Origin: Drosophila miranda | Taxonomy: Eukaryota > Arthropoda > Insecta > Diptera > Drosophilidae | Reading direction: 5' to 3' | NCBI RefSeq assembly: GCF_003369915.1 | Contig: NC_046677.1 | Location: forward strand, 27,918,913-27,982,912 | DNA length: 64,000 bases | In this document: in pieces, positions 12,001 to 23,400 of the stretch | Position numbering within the stretch: position 1 is the stretch's first letter | Layout: each line of letters begins with the position of its first letter | Made by a program: the position numbers and the translations under genes | Notes under the pieces: generated by a model | The model's database searches: none | What the model was told of the DNA's origin: nothing | Seen by the model: only the letters and a program-made list of their open reading frames with translations

Positions 12001-13890
12001 GAATATTTAATATTTGGCTCGTGCTCCAATGCGAGGCGAAGAATCGAAGTGGATGCATTAAATACTCCGTTATCGGGATGAAGTTATTTCTCACCAGAAC
12101 CTGAATTCCTAACTCCTAATTCCATTCCATTATTACCATTCTTTTCAATAGTATTACCTCCAATTAGTTACCAACTCTTTTCATTCAACCTCTTCCCACT
12201 CTCTATCCCACTCTTCTACTAATGTCACAAGTCCAACAATAACACAAAACCCAAAATACTTCCGTCTGTTCCACACAAACTCCAGTCTCGATACTCCACA
12301 TACTCCACAACTGCAACCCGTTTCCTTCAACGTCGCCATAATAAATTTCAACTTGTCTACACCTATTTTTACAAACATTTAAAAATTATTACACAGTCTT
12401 TTTCATTATGCCTCGTCTCTGCAACCCGGACATACCACCAGATCCGATCCGATCCACAGAAGACCCCATGATGCCATGAACCAATGGCTTGCCCATTGCC
12501 CATTGCCCGTTCCGGGGCCTGATGACCTTAAATTAAATGTGCAGCACATGAATTATGTAAGCTGTTTAATAAAGTGATTCCATTTGCATGCAAGAGCCCC
12601 GCACGCATACGCAGCGGGTAGTCTTCAGTCCCCCATTCCCCAGTCGCCCAGTTCCCAGTCCCGATTTAGTGCTGGAGCTGGAGCTGGAGATGCACCCCAA
12701 CCCAACTTCAACAACTTACTCAGCAAGAAGTGGGCCCCGGAGCGGAGTTGGAAGATAGAGGATGGAGCTTCATCTTTAAGCAACAGCATGGAGGTGGACC
12801 TGGGTCTGGATCTGGAGTCGGAGTTGGAGAGTCACTGAGCTGGACTTCGCGCAGCGCGCGCTGATTGTCGCTTAATAAAAATGGTTATTGTGTTTTACTT
12901 TTTCTTTATTTTTTCCCCCGTCTTTGCTGCGCCTGAGAGGATCCTCCTCTGTAGATTGCCCAGTCGGCTATTTATGTGTGGCTTTTGTAAGAATTATTAA
13001 TGTAAATCTTTCATAATTTTCATAAGATGTGCGCGTGCGCGTGCACGAGCGCGATGTCCAGTAAAGAGGAGACGAAGAGCAGGAATCCTTGTGTTTCGGA
13101 ACTGCCTTTACAATGATTTATGATGCCATCTGGCAACGCTGTGTGGGCATCCTGTGCTTAAAGCTTCATCAGCAAAGCTCCAAAAGCTCGCTGGCGGGTT
13201 CATTCCGTGTTGGCTCCACCCACACACATCGCAGGGCGTTCATTTTGTGCATAGTGGGAGCCTGGACCTGCGCAGTGGCTGGACCCACCAGAGGGTTGCG
13301 ATGCATTCCGACATTCGCCGGAGCAAACAAAATGAAGTTCCCTTTCCAGGATGACGATGATGCTAAGAAAACAGAGCCCAGCAATGACTGACAGCAGCAA
13401 ATCAAAGTCACAGAGCGAGTTCTGCCATATGGCCAAATGTTTCTTGTTTCTTCTCTTTTTTCTCTTTTTCTTCGAGGGGGCCTCCAATGAGAATGCATCC
13501 AACATCTGCAAATTCCTTATGCCTCTGCCGTGGTTCAGGTTCTGGCCAACTGTTGCTGCAACTTGTTGGGCTCTTTGCAGATGACGAATGCAGCGCCACA
13601 TCAACGTCATAAAGCGGCACAACAATGCAGTGGCTGGACCTGGACCTGGACCCTGTCCCAAACCCAGACCCAGCCCCAGCCCCGGGTGCTCATTCCAATC
13701 TCTCATCATCTCTTCTTAGGTGCCCCCCATTCCATGTGAAACTCTTCATCTGGTTGGTTGGCAGCCACTAAAAAACCAAGATGGCCGCTTGAGCCAACGA
13801 GTGCTATGCACTTGAACTTTCATTTTGATGATGATGACGATGACCAGCGACGACGACGACCACTACTACGACTACGATGATGTGAATGAG

Positions 13891-13929
13891 CTGCCCCTAC
13901 CCCTGCCCCTGCCCCTGCCCCTGCCCCGG
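13891..13929. repeat. CCCCTG hexanucleotide tandem
   Basis: Five to six copies of a CTGCCC/CCCCTG unit preceded by GAT/GAC-rich sequence at 13827-13880. Non-coding. Confidence 0.8.
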
Positions 13930-16900
13930 CAACGTACCATTGTCGTGCCACCGAAGGGGTGCAGAAAAGCTGTGATTTCAACGTTTAAAGTGATTTTGGC
14001 AGGAAGAGCACGACTGATGGTTGAACTTTTGAATGGGGAATAGATCGAAGGAGCTGGCAATGAATGAGGAAGTAAAGTCACGTTTAAATGGTTCGAATTT
14101 GAAGATCTGGAAAAACGAATTCATTGTTTTTGGAAAGTGTTCGCTGAAGAGAAGAGATGGTTTCAAATATCCTAACAATTTCTCAGTATTTAAAATTTTT
14201 ATTGCAGAATATGTATTCAAAAATAAATTGTGCTAAGAGTCACGCTTTATGGGGACGATAACGAAAATGTGCGTGTGAGCATGTCGCAATTGCGTGGATC
14301 CCAATCACAAGAGACACGAGATGAACTAAATCAATAACGACAACTAAAACATGCAAATTTCATAACAATTTCCAAGTATTCAGAATGTATATTGTAGAAT
14401 ATATATTAAACATCAAGAGTCACGCTTTACAGGGAACGTTAGCAACCAAAAGCCATTACTAATCTTTATGATTCGCTTTACTTACAGTACCTTCTTTATA
14501 ATATCCTTATTTAAGAAGTTACAGGATAGTAAATGATCCAACCCTGGAAACAGCTCCTCCTCGCTGCCTTGTTTCTCGGGCTATGTGCGTGCTGCGGTTT
14601 GTAAACCACTTGAAACAATTTTTAATTGTAATTTGCGCAAAGCAACGCCTTCCTCCAACTCTCCAGCAGAACCCCTACCCCAAAGCAACCCGTTGACTGT
14701 TGCTAAAACTTGACATGACCGCCGCACAGAGACAGAGGCGGACTAAAAGGGGGACCGTGCCCAACCGTATAGATAGGAGATGGGCAGGGCAGGGCAGGTG
14801 GAATACAGAATACAAAATACAGACTTCGGAAGCAGCCTCAGCGCTTGCATAGTTCAGATGGGAACATTGCTGGGATGCCAGCCGCGGCTGCGACGATGCC
14901 TGATGGAAGGAATTTTCATAGAAAGGCGCTCCCGGTATGCAGACGCGCTAGCTAAGCGAACTTTGTGCACCACACCACCCCATTCTCTGCCAGGGATGGG
15001 ATGGGATGGGTTGGGATTTTGTAGGTGGGCCCTGGGATATCGAATGTTTAAATTTCGGGACGACAACGCAACGCAACGTGCAATTAAAATTGAAAAATTT
15101 TCCCACACATCTGCAACCGAAAATTGTATGTCGTCCGGCGAGCCAACGGTCCAATGGAAGAGAGGCGAAGTATGAGGAGGATACAGTGAGGCCGTGGCCC
15201 TGCACTGATTTCTTTTTCATGTCAGAGCAATGCAAACTGTGTGCACTGATTGGAGGCCAGCGGAATTTTTCCCATACACACCGACCGACCGGTGTACGAA
15301 AGACTCCGGGACTCAGACCCAAAACCAAAACCGAAAATCGACAAACCCAAACCCTTTTTACCCAGTGCCACTTTGGCCCCTGGAATGCCTCGAGTTATGT
15401 TCGCTATGTCGCCGGACTTCGATAGGGGATTCGGCCAGGGGATGGGATGTGGCCGAAAGGTGAGTGGAGTAGCAGCAGAAGCTCCTCTCGAAATTACTTC
15501 GATTAATTTTCGCTTAATTTTTATTATTATTTCTTACTCCCCGAAAGATATTTCTTCGATGCGAAAATTTGTGTCATTTTGTGAGATTTTTGTCAGGATT
15601 TATTAACGTTCCATCGTTTCGTTTCGAGTTAATTAAACAACAACAAAAAATCAACAAAAATAACGAAAATCAAACGTAAATTAACTAAATTATGGGTCCG
15701 TCGGTGTAACCGTGGGCAACATCATTATAATGAATTTTTCATGGATTTTTCTTTTTAATGAGCGCAAATTGTTTTGAACTTTGGTGAGTGCACACCTGCG
15801 CCACGACAGAGAGGGAGAGATAGCGACAGAGATATCCAATCATTGGAAAATCTATGTACTGTTTTTGGGGGATTGGTTTTATTAGGGACTCTGTTTAAGG
15901 CGGAGGAAAGGCTTAAAACAATGCAACCCTCAATTTCGGACTAATTGCGATTACAAGATAAGAATGGAAATGAATGAACAGGCTGAAAACCAGTCGAACT
16001 TTGGGTACTCTCTTGAAATATGGATTAAATAATCAAAAAATCGAAAGACACTTGTCTTTTAGATAGTTTCAGGCAAGAATTTCCAGGATTTACTTCAAAT
16101 TAATTACATATGCCTATGAATAAATATATCACCATTAAATAGTAATTGCATATTCTTGAACGCTGATGATAATACATGATAATTCATTACAATGACATTC
16201 AATCTCCTAAAGAACTCGTAAACAAGTATACCCTGCATATCAGTTCCCTTATGAAAATTCAATAACAAAAGCAACCCCTCGCTGACATTGGTATTCCATC
16301 AACACTTGCCCATGACCATGGCCGTGTCCCAAAAATATATCCATGTTAATATCTGTGAAATTGATCTGATATTAATTTTAACATGATGCTTTCCGCAGGG
16401 TAACCCCTGGCACTTCCTACCCCTTTTCGTTCCGGAGGAATCCCTTTACAGTTCACTGAACATTTAACCAACAACAACAACAATCCTACCCTCTTTTAAG
16501 GGGTACCCGTACTCCCGTACTCCCGTACCCGTACTCTCGTGTACTCGTGTACCCTTTCCCTGTCAGCTGTCTGAGTCTGGTTGGTTAATCCTTTTGGTAA
16601 TTTATGCGCTCTCCTCTTGCCCCCTGCCATCCTTAAAAAAACGAAGCGCTGCCACTTACCGAACTAATCATCATGCTGATTCGCTGCTCCTGCCCCAGAT
16701 CTGGACGGACTCCTGGCTGCCGCCGCTGATCTCATCGCGTCACGTCACGTGTCCTCTCCTCTCATTGCCATCATTGTTCTGGCTGCTCTTGTTGTCGTCG
16801 TGGTTGTATTGTTTATTGTGACAATTCTTGTCAACGGTCCAAGGAAATGTCAACGGCACATTGATGGATGTTCCGCCAGACCTCAGACCTCAGACCCCGA

Positions 16901-18679
16901 ACCAGAACCAGTGCCCAGAGGCACAGCCAGGCAGTGGCACAGACTGTTAGCTTTAGCTGTGGATGAAGCCACCGCCAGGTGATGGTGATTCATGGCAACT
17001 GTATGCGGTAGATGAGATGGTCAAATGGTCGTTGTTTTTGTGGTTTTCTTTGTGGTTCGAGTGACTGAAAGTGGTAAAGGTAAAGAGTGGGGAGTGTGTG
17101 TGAGAGTTGCATTGCATCAAGCTGTTAACGGATAATTTTTAATGAGTTTAAACATTAACATTTTCCACAAGTAAGCCAAAAGGAATGCTCACTATATTGG
17201 AGTACTTCAAGAGTTACCAAAACATGAAATTCAAGTGCCATCATTGAGTGATTTGACATTGCATGGAGTGGTTAATCATCTGAAATGTCATTGAGTCAAT
17301 AAAGTCGAGCCGCGGCCCTTGCCGAATAGACTGTATACCTAAAATATCTTTAAAGACAGCTACTTGTTTTAAATGCACAACATATTGCATTGCAACAGCC
17401 TCGAAGAACAGCTGGCAACAAGTGTGTGTTCGCGTAAATCCTTTGAAGTTTAACAGGCAGAAAAAGAAAAGTCAAAGAGGGTTAAGTTCACCCACACACA
17501 CACACACAAAGTCAAATGGAAAATAAAAGAAAAACTGACAGCCTAAACGACCCATATTTTGAGATCCTTCTGGCTCAACATCTTCGTACCTCGTATCTCA
17601 TACCCGGAACCCCCTGATGACACTGGTGCGCGACTGGTCCTTGAACTAACTAAGGAAGCAGACGTGAATCAATTGCCCTGGCCTTTGTTTTTTCCCGCCT
17701 GCCTATATAGAAATTAGCATATTTCAAAGGCATACTCGTGCAAAAAATACCCCAACAACAAAGGAACGAAATAGCAATAATTGGAGTCCTTGAGAGGACA
17801 ACAATGGGAAGAGAAAGAGTGACACAGCTCGGAGGGGAAACGGAACGCCAGTGCACCAGTTTCACTTTTGTTGTGTTAACCCTTTGATGTTCACCAGAAG
17901 TGGCACTCGGTCGTGTGTCCTTGCCACAAGAACAACAAAAACACGAGCAGTGGCAACACCACACATATCATGCAGCAGAGCTGCTTAATCAGTCTTTAAA
18001 GGGCACCGCAGACAGACACCAGGCAACAGGACAGGTGTCAAGCTCAAAGGTTAAATCTTTAATCAATGAAACGGAACATAAACATATCCTGCTCCTGATC
18101 CTGATCCTTTCCGCATAAGCATGACTATCCCAACGTGTTAATTGGACCAAACATGGAGGGTAATTCAACAGCAGGAAAGAAATGCTATCGCATGCGATAA
18201 ATGCACAAGAATGAGCAGCCCTGCCTCAATATGTCCGTGGGTATACGTACGTATAAAGGTGTGTCTATCCTTTGATGTCCTTGCACTTTGGCCAGCCAGT
18301 CGCTGAGCAGCCAGGAGACAAGCCAGGAGCCGGCCACAACCCGGCTAGGAATAACAATCACCCCAAACAAAGACACGCGCACGCATCCCCATCAACCATC
18401 ACTCGTACCCCCCGTTCCCGTTCCATCATTCCCCGGTTCCGTAATTCCCAGCCGAAGCATGGACGATGCCGAGGACGAGGATAACGAGTACGACGACGAG
18501 GACGATGTCGATGCCGATAACAACGAAGCCTGCTTCTGTTTCAAATATTTCAAATTTAATTTGCATTTAGAGGCTGGATAGCTCGTCTCTCGTTTCATAG
18601 TCGCGCGACTCGTTTCCCGGACAGGACGTTCGTGTCCTGTGTCTTCCGTGCTAGGGAAATCGCATAAAACAAACATCAT

Positions 18680-20300
18680 TCAATAATTCCAAATTAACAT
18701 CTAACAAATTTCAACAAACTAAAAATTTTAATTAATTTACATAAAAGCAAAAGAAAAATATATAATGCAATAAAAAATCGACGAAATATTATAAAATAAA
18801 TTTGAATGGAGGAAATCGTAAAACGTTTGCAAAATGATAAATATCTAGGTGCTGTGGGGAAATTGTTTCTAATTTAATCTTTCAATAGAGTATTAAAAAC
18901 AAGAAATATATTGGTTAATATATTCAAAATATATTGCAAGACGTCAATCATAACCACTAACGAGTTCTAGAGATTAAGTAAAAACATTATAACTAAAAAA
19001 ACAAACTCTAAAATGTGGGCATCAAAAAAGAATTTCTAAAAATATTTCACTCAATAAAAGTAATGTTTTATTTATAGCAAATATAGAAACAAATAAACGT
19101 TCAAATAATGAACCTTCTCTAAAGTTTCTATAAATAAATCATCATTGAAATCATCACAAAATATAGCGTAAAAAACTTAAATAATAACCTAAGATGATTA
19201 GTTTCATAAGAACTTTTAATTATTTCATAAAGCCAGCTTAAGGCAAAGGTTTGCCAAAGTCTACGAAAATTAAATATTAAAAATTTATAAAGACTTCAAG
19301 TGAAGAAACTTTCTAAAAACTGTCTGAACTTTCAATTCCAAGTACTACCAAATTTAATTAATTTTTAGGTTTAATTTTTGACTTACTGATGGACAACCCC
19401 TCCAGCTAAATTCGCAAAAACTAAAAAACCAATCAAATCAAAACAAAACCCGCCATTCGCAGGTCATGTGCCACACACCAAGAAATAACTTCTCTAACAA
19501 AAACCACAACTCAAATCGACCTAAAGCAAACCACCCAGAAACAGAAGCGGATAAAAAAAGAAGTGGATGAGGGGGTATAAAACTATAAAGCAAAGCCAAC
19601 AAGAATCAAAAACTTGTATTACAGGCCAATCGGACAAGCCCAGTCTCCTCTCGTTACCCACCAGAAAACGATTGTAAATGAACAAAATAGAAAATAAACA
19701 AAAAAAAAAGAAAAATAACGAATGTAACGACAAAGATTACGAGAAAACGATTTTGCCAGCCGTCCAGTAGCCAGAGAGCGGAGCTCAAAGTTGAAAGCCA
19801 GAGCCAAAGGCAAAGGCAAGACCAAGCAGATCGGTGAATGGTCAGTCTCCAAAGGTCTATGGAGAAGTGCCATCTCACATGATATGTTGAAAAAAGTGTG
19901 CAAAATAAAGAGAAAATAAATTAAAAGATTCATGAAAACCTCTAAAGAAAAATGTGTGCACTACTCGCTCATAAAGCTATTTTGAAGCAAGTGAAGTTAG
20001 TTTAAACTATCAAACGATCGAAAACGTAGAAAACAGGAAAAGTTTGATGAGACTTTTGATAAAATAGATTTTTTGTGAATAACAAAATGTTAAGTGAAAA
20101 ATCCCTTTAGCACAAAAAACAAAGAATTTTCAAATTAACTGATAATTCCAGCTCTTTTTAATATTTAATATAATAACTTAGTTTCCTACCGACTTCTCGC
20201 AGAAAATAAATTTCCAACAATTGCAAGCAAATAATAAAAATAAAAATGTAAAAACCCAATAGAAAAACGACATAAGGAAATTGTCAAGATAATTCAAATG
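18680..20300. other. AT-rich segment upstream of Wnt10 exon 1
   Basis: This stretch is much richer in A and T than its surroundings, with many A-runs on the + strand. It contains no exon I can support. It immediately precedes the first coding exon of Wnt10 and could include its promoter and 5' UTR. The base composition could equally reflect neutral low-complexity drift. Confidence 0.4.
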
Positions 20301-20423
20301 TGCTCAACAAAATGTTTCCTGATGCCTGGCCTCAGCAAACGAATACATCAGCCGCCCCAACAGCAACCCGAAGAACGACAACAGCAACAGCAAAAACAGC
20401 AATTGAGAGCAGTGATAAATTGA
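20298..20423 (+). other. Wnt10: Upstream ORFs in the Wnt10 leader
   Basis: ATG at 20298 opens a 41-codon frame that stops at 20421-20423, before the Wnt10 start and in the same frame. A second ATG at 20312 opens a different frame that runs through the whole of exon 1 to 20707 and, if spliced, ends within exon 2. If the transcript starts upstream of 20298, both would be read before the Wnt10 start. No evidence of translation is available from sequence alone. Confidence 0.35.
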
Positions 20424-20465
20424 TTAACAAAAATGTTGTGCAATTAAACATTTGGCTACAATTGT

Positions 20466-23400
20466 ATGAAAATTTATGCAAATCAAAGCCGAGCGATGAC
20501 TGCGTGGCAAGAAGCAACAATCAGAGGCCGCCACCACCACCAGAAGCAGCAGCAACAGCAGCAGCGACAAGAGCAGCAAGAAGCAGGAAATACCAACAGC
20601 AGCAGCGGCAGCAGCACAAACACCATCGTGGTTGCCACACACCCAGCAACGCGTCATTGCAATTTGCATTTAATTGTTGTGATTATCTTGGCCTGCTGCA
20701 CACGCTGGTAAGTACGAAGTATCTAGTATCTTGTAGATAGAGCAGCTCTCACTTAAGCCCGAATCCATCACAATTTACGAGTATGTAAAGCAAAGCTCCC
20801 GAGTGTAAATAGCCTGTCAACAAATTAACTTCAAGTCAAGCTCATTACCCTCATGTTATATCGTATGTTGCTGGAGCTGTTGCTGGTGCTGGTGCTGCTG
20901 CTGCTGGTTTGGTTTGGTGGCGAGTTAATTAATTAAACGACAAGCTCCACCAACAGCAACAACAATCAGAGACTAGGGGTTAATGTTGCTGTTGCAGCGA
21001 CAACAAATTAATCAATTGCTGAAGAGGCTGTCGCTGCGTCCGTCCGTAGGCTGAGGGCGAGAGAAACAGCTGTCAGTGTAAGGTGTTGGCATAATTAATA
21101 TTGATCTAGTGATAGGTTTGGGAAATTAAGCTTACCTAATTGTACTTGATTAAAATGAGATTGTTGCGGTCATGGTGTCTGCGCCTTCACACATGATTCT
21201 CCCCTATGGGATGGGCAATTGTAGCAGAGTAAATGAGCAATTGGTTGGTATACAGCTCGTATAGGAACTGTAACAGTGTTTAAGCAAGCATTCACATCTC
21301 TAGAATCCATCACGAACAAAACATACAACATTAGAAATAAGGAGGATGGCCAATAATTGTACAGGTATTACTATGAATACTTGCGAAATATCTCTACTAA
21401 TTCTCATAATATGCAAGAGCGTATATTTATCGACTATATCGATTTATTTGTTTAGGAATTAATTATCATAAATCTGCCATAATCTATTACTTAGTCTCAA
21501 CCAAATGCCTTTTGGAAATAGGTTTAAAGGCACTACTAATCGGTTTTCCAGAAAAAAAATTAATTGAAACCTAGTAATCGCACATTCACGAGAAAGTAAT
21601 CGCATACATTCGAATAAAATCGGTTGTAAAACTTACCATAAACATAACAAAAATGGCAACTTACGCGTTAGTCCGGACTCCCAGCAGCAAACGCCATTTT
21701 GGAACGTTCAAGCAGCGAACAATAAGATTGCCAAAGGCTCCCGTAGTAGACTACTCAATCCGCAGTAGATGATTGGACTCTGGCTCTGGCTCTGGATCGT
21801 GTGCCCCCTCTGTACTTGCACTAGTGTGGGGCCATGGGGGCCTACACACAATTGAGCTGATTTCAATTGCAGGGTGGTCCCTGGTACTCAAGTTTTATAA
21901 TGCGCCTGGGCCGCTGTCAATCCGTGTCTCAGTCCTGGGCCTCAGCTCTATACTCAGTGCGCAGTCAGTCAGGCGAAGCGGAGCGGAGCAGGGCGATGTC
22001 TGTCGCTGGAGTCCGGACCGCCGCCTGCCTGCCTGCCTGACTGGTTGACTCGCCTAGTAGTTGCAGCTTGTTAATCTCGTTACTCGTGTTCTTCTTGTTG
22101 TTGCTGTTGTTGCATGGGGTTGTCAACATACTTTTTGCACTGCTTGTTGACAACGGCGCAGTGAACGTTGCAGCGCAGAGATGCAACGAAAGAACGTTGC
22201 AGCAGAAATGCAGTCAACTCGAGACAGTAAAAATGCACGCTGAAGCTGAAGTGCAGCCTGCAATTCGTTGGCATCGTCATCCACCTCCTTGTAGTTGCAA
22301 CGTCATAATTGCAACGCATAATGAGGCGCAGACACACACACACACACAAAAAGCAGGGCAGCGCAGAGCACGAGTCAGGTGTTGGTGCACCGCAATTTGC
22401 CCGTTTGAAATGCAAATGAATTGTCAAGCTGCCACGCCTCTTGCCACCTCAGGCCACTGCAGTTGCAACTTAATTGGGTGCATGTGCATCCACACACAGC
22501 CGCATGCACCGGCTCATTCCACAGCCAGGATTTCACACGTTCAAGTGTCCTCCAGCCTCCATCCAACACGCTGCTGGCGTATGCGCAGCCCGAGCCGCTG
22601 CTACTTTCGCAGTCTCTTCAGCAACGAAAGAGCCATGTTCCTGCACAGCACACAGATTTATACACATTGTAGCACTAAAATATTAACAATAAGAAGTAAT
22701 AATGCCCGTAATTAGAATGTAAACAAAGCGCGCGATATCGATACACTGTGTGGGAGATATCAATAGTATATATCGCATAAGAAACATCGATAGGCTTGAG
22801 AGCCGATCGAATCGGCCCCCCCTCGCACAAAAGATAACCGGCAATATGGAAATCCATGCACACTACACTTGCCAGATTAATGTTACACGTTTTATACAAT
22901 TTATTGGGAAAAAAGCTTTTAAAAACGCAAACGATCATATTCGATTAATATCTAATAGCAAAGAAATGTAATTTAAATTAAAATTCAAATATTTTGAATT
23001 GAAAATTAAAGATCTTCATGCAGCTGCCTAATGAATCATTTCACTTTCGTTAGAAATACATTTTGTTGCTTAAAAATATGCGATAATTTTATTTAATTAC
23101 TTTAAAGCTCTTTTTGGGGTGGGGAGGCATGGAGATGAAATATTTCGATTTTCAGCCTGCTGCCATGCCAGGTCACCCTGTTTAGTCGGATTGGATCAAA
23201 GACATTCCTAGCTGTTGCTGTGGTCGCCAGAAACCCCTTCCCTGCTGCTCGCTGAACCCCTCTTCGAACGGACTGCTGAGGAATGTCTCCACAAAAGTTA
23301 TCTACCCAGTCTGAAATGCTTCAATCTCTGTATCTGTCTGTATCTGCATCTTTCGCTGTGTGTGCGTGTGTGTGAATCTGTATGTATTTGGGAAACATTG

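Larger units (their letters stand above)
5966..20465. other. Intergenic region between Wnt6 and Wnt10, no gene seen
   Basis: About 14.5 kb contains no exon I can support. Short open frames are numerous but are repeat-driven or lack conserved composition. Visible structure includes CAG/CAA tracts (7588-7637), GGGATT tandem (7781-7819), GGCCCT tandem (8104-8130), a long CT tract (8491-8547), CCCCTG tandem (13891-13929), CCCGTACT tandem (16505-16550), and strong AT richness from about 18680 to 20300. The region probably holds cis-regulatory DNA for the Wnt cluster, which is inference from its location only. The 5' UTR of Wnt10 should lie in its right end. Confidence 0.5.

Noticed and set aside
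13025-13055. Alternating GC-rich purine-pyrimidine tract (GCGCGTGCGC) as Z-DNA
   Set aside because: Short and of a type common in Drosophila microsatellites; nothing else supports a function.
13200-13709. 169-codon - strand ORF with GLGLGLGQGPGPGP and a hydrophobic stretch
   Set aside because: The repeat part is simple sequence and the rest looks like chance; no exon signals or recognisable domain.
22068-22715. 215-codon + frame with many Cys and His residues in Wnt10 intron 1
   Set aside because: It opens with TTG; the first ATG is far inside, and part is a CA repeat. Most likely an accidental frame.
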